DNA of 5,686 nt from Myxococcales bacterium (lineage in GTDB: Bacteria > Myxococcota_A > Polyangia > Fen-1088), in NCBI GenBank assembly GCA_003161835.1, contig PMNO01000593.1, positions 4,465 through 10,150 of the forward strand, in the 5' to 3' direction. The translations under genes and the position numbers were made by a program. A model generated the notes under the pieces. The model did no database searches, was not told the origin of the DNA, and saw nothing but the letters and a program-made list of their open reading frames with translations. This document shows positions 1 to 5,686 of the stretch, one piece after another (the stretch's first letter is position 1; each line of letters opens with the position of its first letter).

Positions 1-1
1 G

Positions 2-436
2 GACGCCGCGGTCATCGAAGAACGTCTGGTGGCGGAGGGACGGCGACGCGTCACCTTCGCGGTGCGCGCCGCTGGTAAACCCGGGACGTTGTGGCTGGGG
101 CTGCGCGCGGACGCGAACTTGTCGTCGCTGGGACCGCCGGCGCTGCGGGGCCTGGACGTCAGCGTCCTGCACGGTCTGGTGCTGGGGCCCATGCTGGGAA
201 TCGACGCCGCCGCGATGGCGCGCCAATCCTTCCTGGGATACACGCATGACACCAACGAGGCGCTCGGTGAGGTCACGGGTGGCCGCGCTCAGGCTGCCTT
301 TCTGATGAACGCCACCCCGGTCGAGCAGGTGCTGTCGGCGTGCGAGGCGGGTTTCGTCCTGCCGCAGAAATCGACCTATTTTCAACCCAAGCTGGGAACG
401 GGGTTGGTCATGTACCGGATCGACGGAATGGCCTGA
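2..436 (+). CDS. DUF1015 family protein, C-terminal part (5' end outside window)
   Basis: The frame is open to the left edge, giving 144 codons and a TGA stop; the GTG at 29 is probably an internal valine codon. The fragment carries the conserved C-terminal landmarks of the DUF1015 family (PF06245): DVSVLH (fragment residues 52-57), YTHDTNEAL (80-88), AAFLMNATPVEQV (98-110) and the diagnostic LPQKSTYFQPKLGTGLV (120-136). Family members are usually around 400 residues, so about two thirds lies upstream of the window. The molecular function of DUF1015 is not established; the proteins look cytoplasmic, and no signal or membrane segment is visible here. The next gene starts 7 bp after this stop, so the two are probably co-transcribed. 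Family assignment is secure from the terminal motif; role is unknown. Confidence 0.9.
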   Translation, partial: DAAVIEERLVAEGRRRVTFAVRAAGKPGTLWLGLRADANLSSLGPPALRGLDVSVLHGLVLGPMLGIDAAAMARQSFLGYTHDTNEALGEVTGGRAQAAFLMNATPVEQVLSACEAGFVLPQKSTYFQPKLGTGLVMYRIDGMA

Positions 437-443
437 ATCCGTC

Positions 444-1271
444 ATGCCCGCTCCCCATCTCGATGCGACCATGGCCCCTGTCGCGGCGTTTTCTCGCGAC
501 ATCGCCAGCGAGGTGACCGTGGATACGCTGTCGCGCGGGCGCGTGACGCTCCTGCAACCGGCGCGGGGGTTCCGGTCGAGCCTCGATCCGGTGCTACTGG
601 CTGCCTTCATCGGGCCTCCGATCGGAAGGTTCGTCGATATTGGCTGCGGCACCGGCGCGCTGGCGTTCTTGTTGGCGGTAGCAGATGACGAGGCCTCTGG
701 GGTGGGGGTCGAGATTCAGCCGCGATTGGCTCTCCTGGCGAGCGCGGGTCTGGCGCGCAACCCGTTCGCGCATCGGCTCGAGGTCCTGCACGCCGACGTA
801 CGGACGACGGCGGGGCGCCCGCCGCTGCTGGCCGGATCCTTCGACGTGGTCGCGACCAACCCTCCTTATCGCGCCGTATCCGCTGGCCAGCCGTCGCCGG
901 ATCCGGAGCGTGCGCAGGCCAACCACGAGGTTTCCTTGACCCTGAACGAATGGTTGGATGCGGCCACCCTGCTGGTGAAGACGACCGGGCGGGTCGCGGC
1001 CATCTACCCGGCCGATCGGATGCCCGAGCTACTGTCCGGATTGCGGCGGCGGCGGTTAGCGCCGACGCGGCTGCGGCTGGTGCGGCCGAGGGACAATCAG
1101 CCTGCGTCACGTGTATTGGTCGAGGCGCGTGTTTCGGGCGAATCTCTGGCTCTGGTTCACGAGCCGCCCCTCGTGGTCCACGAAGAATCGCCCGGCGGGT
1201 ACTCACGGGAAGTGCGCGGCATGTTGGGCGAGCTGCCTCCGCCCTGGGGAGCCCGCGCGCCCGGATGGTAA
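444..1271 (+). CDS. trmN6: TrmN6/YfiC-type tRNA1(Val) adenine-37 N6-methyltransferase-like protein
   Basis: 275 residues, a Rossmann-fold SAM-dependent methyltransferase. The N-terminal segment has the family pattern LLQPARGFRSSLDPVLLAAF (residues 36-55). Motif I, DIGCGTG (65-71), forms the SAM-binding loop; VGVE (87-90) supplies the acidic residue that should contact the SAM ribose, and HAD (116-118) is the next SAM-contact motif. NPPY (139-142) is the catalytic motif of enzymes that methylate exocyclic amino groups, as in N6-adenine enzymes. The C-terminal GGYSREVRGML (251-261) also fits the TrmN6 family. E. coli YfiC methylates A37 of tRNA1(Val); the exact substrate here is inferred, and RNA or protein-glutamine targets of related NPPY enzymes cannot be excluded. 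The ATG at 444 was chosen for proximity to the preceding stop; ATG 471 is an alternative that keeps all motifs. No strong Shine-Dalgarno is visible. Confidence 0.87.
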   Translation: MPAPHLDATMAPVAAFSRDIASEVTVDTLSRGRVTLLQPARGFRSSLDPVLLAAFIGPPIGRFVDIGCGTGALAFLLAVADDEASGVGVEIQPRLALLASAGLARNPFAHRLEVLHADVRTTAGRPPLLAGSFDVVATNPPYRAVSAGQPSPDPERAQANHEVSLTLNEWLDAATLLVKTTGRVAAIYPADRMPELLSGLRRRRLAPTRLRLVRPRDNQPASRVLVEARVSGESLALVHEPPLVVHEESPGGYSREVRGMLGELPPPWGARAPGW

Positions 1272-1304
1272 TACGGTCGCAGACGGTTCAAGATTCTCCG
1301 ATTC

Positions 1305-3053
1305 ATGATCCATGATCGCGGCGAAGTGCCGGCCGCTTCTGATCGGGCGCGGTTGGTTCTCACGGGGCTGTTCGTTTTGCTCGCGGCGGGTGCCTGGCAG
1401 TGCAGCGATCTTTCCGTCCACAAGCCGGGTGACGAGTCCGTTTCCGTACCGCTGGACCGGTCGGAACCGCCGGCCGCGTCGCAAGGGTCGAGACCCGGCC
1501 CGGCCGGGGTTCCCAAGCCATCCATTGTCGTGGCTCCGACCACCCCGAGCCCGCGCAGCCCGCCGAGCCCGCCGAGCGGGAAGCCCACCCAAGCCCCACC
1601 TCCGGCTCCAGCCCCGTCCGCGCTCGCGCAACCAGCCGCCCTGACGCCCCGAACCGATCCTCCCAGCGAAGCCCGCGCACTGTCACGGGCGTTCGCGAAT
1701 GTGGCGCGGGCCCTTGGCCCAAGCGTGGTGCGCGTCGACGTGGAGGTCACGCATCCGGGCGCGGATGAGGAGGGTGACGAGGACGGCCCCGATCCCCGGG
1801 ACTTGCCCCCGTCGTTGCGCCGCTTCTTTCGCTTTGGGCCGCCCGCCGACCCCGGGCCACAACGGGGCACGGGTTCGGGCATTGTCCTCGATGGCGCGGG
1901 CGACATCGTGACCAACCGGCACGTGGTGGCGCATGCCTCGAAGGTCAACGTCATATTTCCCGATGGCCGCGAGCTGTCGGCGAAGGTCGTGGGAACCGAT
2001 AGCCAGACCGATGTCGCGGTGGTGCGGCTGGACAATGTGCCGGCGGGGTTGGTGGCCGCGCGCCTCGGTGATTCCGACAAGCTGGATGTCGGCGAGTGGG
2101 TGCTGGCCGTCGGCAGTCCCCTGGGTCTCGACCAGACGGTCACGGCCGGGATTGTCAGCGGCAAGGGGCGGGTTGGTCGCCACGTTCAAATGTCGGGGGA
2201 ACGGGTGCGCCGGTACATCCAGACGGACGCCAAGATCAATCCGGGCAATTCAGGCGGACCATTGGTCAACCTCGGCGCCGAAGTCGTCGGAATCAACACG
2301 CTGATCAATACCGGCCCGGGCGGCGCCTATGGTTTCGCCATCCCCATCAATCAAGTGCGTCGGGTGGCGGAGGCCCTGATTCGGGATGGCCGGGTGCGCT
2401 ATCCCTATCTCGGTGTCTTGCTGGGCGACGTGAAGGAACTGGAGGCGGACAAACGCACCCGGCTGTCGCGGTATGGCGGCACGCCAGCCTCGGGAGCGTT
2501 CGTCAATCAGGTGACCCCCAGCAGTCCGGCGGCGCGGGCCGGGCTGCGTGCCGACGACATCATCACCGAGATCGACGGACAGCTGATGGAGGGCGCGGGC
2601 GACGTCATCGACTATGTCTCCACGCGCGACATTGGCGCGAAGGTGCAGGTTGCCTACGTGCGCGAAGGAAAGAAGGCGGGGGTTCCGGTGGTGCTCGCGG
2701 AGCTCCCGTCCCCCGGCGGCGATCCGCGCGACGGCGAAGACGACGCCCCCGTCTTCGGCCTCACCTTGCAGACCCTGACTCCGCGCCTCGCCGAATCGCT
2801 CGGGTTGCCGACCACGTTGACGGGGGCGGTCATCGTCGAAGTTTCACAAGATCGGCAAGATCGACAAGACCGACGGGATCGCAAGGATCGCCTGTCCGTG
2901 GGCGACGTCATCGTCGAGATCGATCGAAGGGCCGTGAGCTCCGCCGAGGAGGCCAAAGCAATCTTGCGGACACGGAGAAAGGCGGGACACGTGGCGCGGG
3001 TTCGGGGAAAGCGCGGTGTCCATTTCGTGACGATCGGAGAGGCCACGCCGTAG
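1305..3053 (+). CDS. htrA: HtrA/DegP-type periplasmic serine endoprotease, two PDZ domains
   Basis: 582 residues. Layout: a basic start and hydrophobic segment (about 17-31), a Pro/Ser/Ala-rich linker (about 53-120), a trypsin-like domain (about 125-362), PDZ1 (about 366-462) and PDZ2 (about 480-578). The catalytic triad is complete: H206 in TNRHVV, D236 in TDVAVV and S316 in GNSGGP. DLPPSLRRFFRF (166-177) matches the segment that precedes the core in DegP/DegQ proteins. These enzymes degrade or hold misfolded envelope proteins. The N-terminus is either a signal peptide or an uncleaved anchor; Cys33 follows AWQ, a poor lipobox. PDZ1 has the normal SSPAARAGLRADDII segment, but PDZ2 carries a QDR-type repeat at that place (see repeat). 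The linker is long for DegP. The 33-bp gap from the methyltransferase suggests an operon. ATG 1305 gives the signal-like N-terminus; no clear ribosome binding site is seen. Confidence 0.93.
   Translation: MIHDRGEVPAASDRARLVLTGLFVLLAAGAWQCSDLSVHKPGDESVSVPLDRSEPPAASQGSRPGPAGVPKPSIVVAPTTPSPRSPPSPPSGKPTQAPPPAPAPSALAQPAALTPRTDPPSEARALSRAFANVARALGPSVVRVDVEVTHPGADEEGDEDGPDPRDLPPSLRRFFRFGPPADPGPQRGTGSGIVLDGAGDIVTNRHVVAHASKVNVIFPDGRELSAKVVGTDSQTDVAVVRLDNVPAGLVAARLGDSDKLDVGEWVLAVGSPLGLDQTVTAGIVSGKGRVGRHVQMSGERVRRYIQTDAKINPGNSGGPLVNLGAEVVGINTLINTGPGGAYGFAIPINQVRRVAEALIRDGRVRYPYLGVLLGDVKELEADKRTRLSRYGGTPASGAFVNQVTPSSPAARAGLRADDIITEIDGQLMEGAGDVIDYVSTRDIGAKVQVAYVREGKKAGVPVVLAELPSPGGDPRDGEDDAPVFGLTLQTLTPRLAESLGLPTTLTGAVIVEVSQDRQDRQDRRDRKDRLSVGDVIVEIDRRAVSSAEEAKAILRTRRKAGHVARVRGKRGVHFVTIGEATP
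1548..1574 (+). repeat. 9-bp tandem repeat (3 units) in the protease Pro-rich linker
   Basis: Three in-frame units, AGCCCGCGC, AGCCCGCCG and AGCCCGCCG, encode Ser-Pro-Arg, Ser-Pro-Pro, Ser-Pro-Pro in the low-complexity linker between the membrane segment and the protease domain. Such linkers tolerate length change, so copy number may vary between strains. Confidence 0.65.
2847..2891 (+). repeat. 9-bp tandem repeat (5 degenerate units) inside PDZ2 of the protease
   Basis: Five consecutive in-frame 9-bp units (CAAGATCGG, CAAGATCGA, CAAGACCGA, CGGGATCGC, AAGGATCGC) encode QDR-QDR-QDR-RDR-KDR, residues 515-529. They sit just after the strand GAVIVEV and before GDVIVEID, where HtrA PDZ domains normally carry a Ser-Pro-Ala/Ala-Gly-Leu loop. 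The units diverge progressively from left to right, as expected for an old slippage expansion under coding constraint. Confidence 0.88.
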
Positions 3054-3110
3054 CTCACGGGCTGGGCGAAAAGCCTGATCGTGTTGCTTGGGGCTGGTGT
3101 CCGGCGATGG

Positions 3111-4061
3111 ATGCATTACCGTAGCGGCCCCGTGCTGGCCTGGCCTCGCTTTCCTTCCCGTCGCGTTGTCGCGATCACGATCGCGATCACGATCGCGCTC
3201 GCCGCGATCGCTCCGGCCGCGCGCGCTCTCGACAAGCAGGGAGCGGCACATCGGAACGATGGCGCGGCCGGACCGGCCCAACCGGTTCCGGGATTGGAGG
3301 TGTCCGGACAATTGTTCTTCGGGGTCTTGCCGTACAACCCCAGCTACGCGGCCCGCCCCGACAATACCGGCCACGCGTTGCTCCGATGCGGCGGTCACGC
3401 GGACATCAATCTCCTCGGCGAGCGGTTGTTCGTGCCCCTGGATCTGAATCTCTTTTCGGACGGAGACGCCTCCCCCGTGCGTCCGTCCGAGGTCGATTTC
3501 ATCGGCGGCCTTGCTTCGGCCTGGGACGTGCCCGGTGGCTCGGCCGAGATCGGAGCGCGCGCGGAGGTGGACACCAACGCCGACGGACGCGCAGCCCGGC
3601 TCGGGGGGCGACAGGCATACGCGGATGTCAGGGGACGTTACGTGGTTTCGCTCGGCCGCCAGCTGCCCGCGATAACATCGGCGCTGGCGCAAGGCGACGT
3701 GGCGGGTTGGTTGACCTTGGGGTGGTTCGCGTGGAACCCCACGTACTACGCCCGTCCCGACAACAGCGGCAAGGCGTTGCTCCGCTATGCCGCGCACGCC
3801 GACGTTTCATTCTGGCGCCATCGGTTGGCGATCCTGGCGGACGCGACGTTCTTCACCGACCGCACGGCCAACCCCGTTCGCCCCTCCGAGCTGGATCTGA
3901 CGCTGGGAGCATCGCTGGCACTCGGTCCGTGGGCTCTTCAGGTGGCGTTCGAACGCGATATGCCCACGGACGACCGCGGCGTCACCAGGCTGGTTCAGCA
4001 GATGGTCATGGTCCAGGGGTCTTGGTCCTTCGCCTGGAACGCCACCGGTCGAATGCCCTGA
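3111..4061 (+). CDS. Exported protein of unknown function with two copies of an RPDN-type motif
   Basis: 316 residues from ATG 3111; GTG 3081 would add ten residues in front of the signal peptide and is less likely. The N-terminus has an Arg-Arg pair (17-18), a hydrophobic core (19-34, Ile/Ala/Thr) and an ARA cleavage site ending at residue 39, so the mature protein should be periplasmic or outer-membrane. The mature part contains a motif twice, at residues 75-130 and 208-263. Both copies share NPxY, ARPDNxGxALLR, HAD, an F-x-D strand and PVRPSExD; 29 of 56 positions are identical. Alternating hydrophobic stretches between them suggest beta structure, possibly a small barrel or a two-lobed beta domain. 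I do not recognise a named family. It starts 57 bp after the HtrA-type protease stop and is probably co-transcribed with it. A single cysteine falls in copy 1. No catalytic motif is evident. Confidence 0.82.
   Translation: MHYRSGPVLAWPRFPSRRVVAITIAITIALAAIAPAARALDKQGAAHRNDGAAGPAQPVPGLEVSGQLFFGVLPYNPSYAARPDNTGHALLRCGGHADINLLGERLFVPLDLNLFSDGDASPVRPSEVDFIGGLASAWDVPGGSAEIGARAEVDTNADGRAARLGGRQAYADVRGRYVVSLGRQLPAITSALAQGDVAGWLTLGWFAWNPTYYARPDNSGKALLRYAAHADVSFWRHRLAILADATFFTDRTANPVRPSELDLTLGASLALGPWALQVAFERDMPTDDRGVTRLVQQMVMVQGSWSFAWNATGRMP
3171..3194 (+). repeat. 12-bp direct tandem repeat in a signal-peptide core
   Basis: GCGATCACGATC occurs twice in direct succession and is followed by a partial GCG continuation. 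In frame it encodes Ala-Ile-Thr-Ile twice, the hydrophobic core of the exported protein's signal peptide. The repeat therefore sets the length of the h-region. Confidence 0.85.
3333..3500 (+). repeat. Coding repeat copy 1 (56-residue RPDN motif)
   Basis: First copy of the internal duplication in the exported protein. It begins YNPSYAARPDN and ends PVRPSEVDF; 29 of 56 residues match copy 2 at the same alignment with no gaps. Confidence 0.85.
3732..3899 (+). repeat. Coding repeat copy 2 (56-residue RPDN motif)
   Basis: Second copy of the duplication, starting WNPTYYARPDN and ending PVRPSELDL, exactly 399 bp (133 codons) after copy 1. The ungapped match over 56 residues argues for common descent and a conserved structural unit, not composition bias. 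Confidence 0.85.
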
Positions 4062-4079
4062 TCAGGCGCCCGGCCCGGC

Positions 4080-5306
4080 TCAGTTCGTGGGTCCGAGCGC
4101 CAGGGGGCTGGCAAGCCCCATCCGGTAGACTCCGAAGTATCCGGCCGCCACGTAGGCGCTGTCGCCCGCGAAGACGATGTGGGTCGCCCATCCCAACGTG
4201 CGCAGAAACTGCCGTCCCGTGGGATGGCTGGGATCCGACACGTCCACGGCCAGAATTCCATCGCCCGCCACGTTCACGAACAGCTGGCCTTCGTGGGTCC
4301 CCATGAATTGCACGCCCTGGGTCCCGGTTGGCTGATCGTAGACGTTCTTGAACGAGAACTGGCTCAGATCAAACGCGATCTGGCGATCCGATTGCTGGTC
4401 GATCTGCTCGGCGATGGTCAGGGCGCTGGTCTTGGTGGCCACGCCCCCTCCCACACCCACGCTGGTGGCGGGTCCACTGGTCGCCACGCCGTATCCATAG
4501 TAGTAGCCAGGTCGGGCGTTCACGAACAGAGCGTTGCCATCGACCACGAGATCACTGACATAGCGGTCTGAAAAACGGGTGGTCGAGCGGAGCTCGGCGA
4601 CCGCGTGTCCGTCGGCCGCGGTGGCGGCGCGCAGGAGATTGAGCCGGGTGTCGCTCCGATAGGATGTTCCCCCCTGACCGTCCGCGACGGTGTAGTTCAC
4701 GTTGTCCGAGGTCAGATAGGCCCGCTGGCCCGATGCGTGAATCCAGCTGCGCACCAGCTGTCCGGGCAGGTTCACGGCTCCTTCGCCGACCCATCCGGCG
4801 CCGCTCTGATGAAAACGCTGAGCGTAGTTGCGCGTCTTCGTGATCGTGGTGCCGTTGCTAGAAGTCGGCGTCAAGTAGTCCGCGAACGTCAGGAAGCGCC
4901 CACTCGGATCCCCGGCATCGGGGACCAGTCCCATGAAGTAGCCATTGGCGCGCGTGGTGACATCGGTCAGCGTCACCGTCGGTTTGGTGGCATCGGTGAG
5001 ATCAAGCGATGTCAATCGCGTCGTCGGCGTCTTGCCGGTGGCGTCCCACCCCTGGTCCAGGAAGACGAGCGCGTTGGTGGTGTCCGTCCAGCTCGACTGT
5101 CCAAAATTGAACCAGTAGCCCCACCCGACGCCGCAATAGAAGGGATAGTACGGGTACAACGAGCCCGGGATGTCCGTGGTGCCCGCCAGGCGCGGCGCCG
5201 TGGGGTCGGCCAGGTCGAACACCAGAACGTTTGTGGTCGGCGTGGCAACCGACTTCGATACGGACAACACGTACAAGCTTTCCCCGCAGAGGCTGGTGTG
5301 GAACAT
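4080..5306 (-). CDS. Secreted-type beta-propeller protein, N-terminus missing
   Basis: 408 codons from the first ATG to a TGA stop. The protein shows repeated blade-like units of the form short strand, hydrophobic strand, then D(L/V)xDPxx[17 protein letters not shown] (27-42), [14 protein letters not shown] (98-111) and [14 protein letters not shown] (351-364). These resemble LVIVD-type or related secreted beta-propeller repeats. Strands such as [16 protein letters not shown] (381-396) close the fold. Aromatic-rich loops ([19 protein letters not shown], 51-69) and a Gly/Ser-rich insert (278-295) are visible. Proteins of this kind are usually exported, but no signal peptide is seen because the reading frame meets a stop at 5337-5339 and the sequence changes identity near 5285-5306. 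The ATG at 5306 is probably not the native start. No catalytic function is inferred; binding or a surface role is likely. It converges on the exported repeat protein. Confidence 0.8.
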   Translation of the reverse strand: MFHTSLCGESLYVLSVSKSVATPTTNVLVFDLADPTAPRLAGTTDIPGSLYPYYPFYCGVGWGYWFNFGQSSWTDTTNALVFLDQGWDATGKTPTTRLTSLDLTDATKPTVTLTDVTTRANGYFMGLVPDAGDPSGRFLTFADYLTPTSSNGTTITKTRNYAQRFHQSGAGWVGEGAVNLPGQLVRSWIHASGQRAYLTSDNVNYTVADGQGGTSYRSDTRLNLLRAATAADGHAVAELRSTTRFSDRYVSDLVVDGNALFVNARPGYYYGYGVATSGPATSVGVGGGVATKTSALTIAEQIDQQSDRQIAFDLSQFSFKNVYDQPTGTQGVQFMGTHEGQLFVNVAGDGILAVDVSDPSHPTGRQFLRTLGWATHIVFAGDSAYVAAGYFGVYRMGLASPLALGPTN

Positions 5307-5544
5307 CCAGAAGCTCGGGTTGCTGGGCGAGATCGATCACTACTGCGGCGTCTTCTGGTGGAAGCAGTCGGTGGCGTCCAATCCCGCGTACCCCACATGC
5401 ACGGTCACGTTCTCCGGCAATTGGAACGATCAGGATGTCGTCTGGCTGCACATTGGCGCCTCGGCTATCGGCAAGACGGTGTTCGGCGGGCAGGACAGCA
5501 GCAATACCATCGCGCGGCATTTCGCCAATTTCATCAAGGAGAAT
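5290..5544 (+). CDS. Gene fragment, beta-rich domain resembling phage-tail or Ig-like proteins (no start, no stop)
   Basis: The + frame here is stop-free, with strong G/C preference at third codon positions, and gives a protein-like sequence: [17 protein letters not shown] (5311-5361), then [19 protein letters not shown] and [10 protein letters not shown]. The pattern of a TVTFSG strand, a D-x-V strand, a GKTVF turn and an IAxxFAxxI helix resembles small beta-rich domains of phage tail and other structural proteins. This is a resemblance by eye, not a firm family call. No start codon with a ribosome binding site exists; upstream, the same frame is antisense to the propeller gene. On the right it runs into the sigma-54 activator fragment on the other strand. 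It is best read as an internal piece of a gene whose remainder is not in this window. The exact edges are uncertain by tens of bases. Confidence 0.45.
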
Positions 5545-5686
5545 GCTTCCGCCGTCAGCAATCTCAAAAAAACCGCGCCGCATGTCTGCGGCACCGGTGA
5601 ACGCGCCTTTTTCATGCCCGAAGAGTTCGCTTTCAATCAAACCTTCCGGAATAGCACCGCAATTCACCGACACAAGAGCTTGTTTC
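5518..5686 (-). CDS. Sigma-54-dependent transcriptional activator, AAA+ core fragment
   Basis: Reading leftward from the right edge, the - frame gives [15 protein letters not shown] followed by [17 protein letters not shown] and then [19 protein letters not shown] (5590-5607) is the loop that contacts sigma-54, [10 protein letters not shown] is the conserved lead-in, and ILLDE (5530-5544) is the Walker B segment with catalytic Asp-Glu. NtrC-family activators use this ATPase domain to remodel sigma-54 RNA polymerase. The Walker A motif would lie beyond the window edge. After the Pro codon at 5515-5517 the frame stays open, but the expected continuation (AKLLRVLE-like) is absent and the sequence no longer fits the family. 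Codons such as GGT, GCT, ATT, AAA and TTT are frequent, and G+C is about 51% by hand count, unlike the rest of the window. This fragment probably comes from a different genome or a recently acquired gene. Confidence 0.9.

Noticed and set aside
1157..2164. Long open frame (335 codons) on the - strand opposite the protease gene
   Set aside because: It lies antisense to a certain HtrA frame and gives a low-complexity, Ser/Arg/Gly-rich translation with no recognisable domain. Such shadows are common in G+C-rich DNA.
2096..3124. 342-codon + frame overlapping the protease and the start of the exported protein
   Set aside because: Arg/Gly-rich translation without domains; the overlapping frame has a full catalytic triad and PDZ domains.
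3165..3225. GCGATCGC-like, GATC-rich stretch as a possible DnaA, Dam or HIP1-type site cluster
   Set aside because: It is fully explained by the tandem repeat coding for the signal peptide; no DnaA boxes or AT-rich region accompany it.
4065..4101. Imperfect hairpin (GGCGC paired with GCGCC, inner CGG/CCG, two mismatches) between the convergent genes
   Set aside because: It overlaps the end of the propeller gene, has a large loop and is not followed by a T-tract on either strand. In DNA this G+C-rich such pairing is expected by chance, so I do not call a terminator.
4605..5600. 331-codon + frame opposite the beta-propeller gene
   Set aside because: Antisense shadow; the - frame has blade-like repeats, while this one has an Arg/Gly-rich sequence with no motif.
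5002..5673. 223-codon - frame that would be called a complete sigma-54 regulator
   Set aside because: Only the first ~53 codons match the AAA+ domain. The rest is out of frame with the propeller and antisense to the + fragment, so it is a product of the mosaic junction.
1..5686. CRISPR array, tRNA/rRNA gene, transposase or defence-system gene
   Set aside because: No spaced direct repeats, no cloverleaf or CCA-type end and no recombinase motifs were found in either strand by eye.

Overview
The window is G+C-rich (roughly two thirds by eye) and gene-dense. Reading frames show strong G/C preference at third codon positions and gene spacing is tight. Codon use and gene types (DUF1015, TrmN6-like methyltransferase, HtrA protease, exported repeat protein, secreted beta-propeller) suggest a high-G+C proteobacterium-like or myxobacterial (Myxococcota) genome. 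That placement is an inference, since no rRNA or marker gene is present. The short length and composite right end look like a metagenome-derived contig.

Left block (1-4061, all on +): the C-terminal third of a DUF1015 protein is followed 7 bp later by a complete class I methyltransferase of the TrmN6/YfiC type. After 33 bp comes a complete 582-residue HtrA/DegP-type serine protease with two PDZ domains. A short gap then leads to an exported protein built on two copies of a ~56-residue motif. The spacing suggests co-transcription, but no promoter or terminator could be identified. The last two products share an envelope location, so the protease could act on or beside the repeat protein.

Middle block (4080-about 5300, on -): a secreted-type beta-propeller protein converges on the left block, with only 18 bp between the stop codons. 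Its N-terminus, and any signal peptide, is missing because the sequence changes identity near 5285-5306.

Right end (about 5290-5686): this looks like two unrelated gene fragments joined to the propeller gene. The first is a + strand, high-GC3 fragment (about 5290-5544) with no start, resembling a beta-rich phage-tail-like or Ig-like domain. The second is a - strand fragment (about 5518-5686, near 50% G+C) that is clearly the AAA+ core of a sigma-54-dependent activator (GAFTGA and Walker B visible). An assembly or amplification chimera is the simplest explanation.

I found no convincing new defence or mobile system. The most interesting biological signals are the 9-bp tandem repeat that replaces the usual loop of the second PDZ domain and the duplicated motif in the exported protein.
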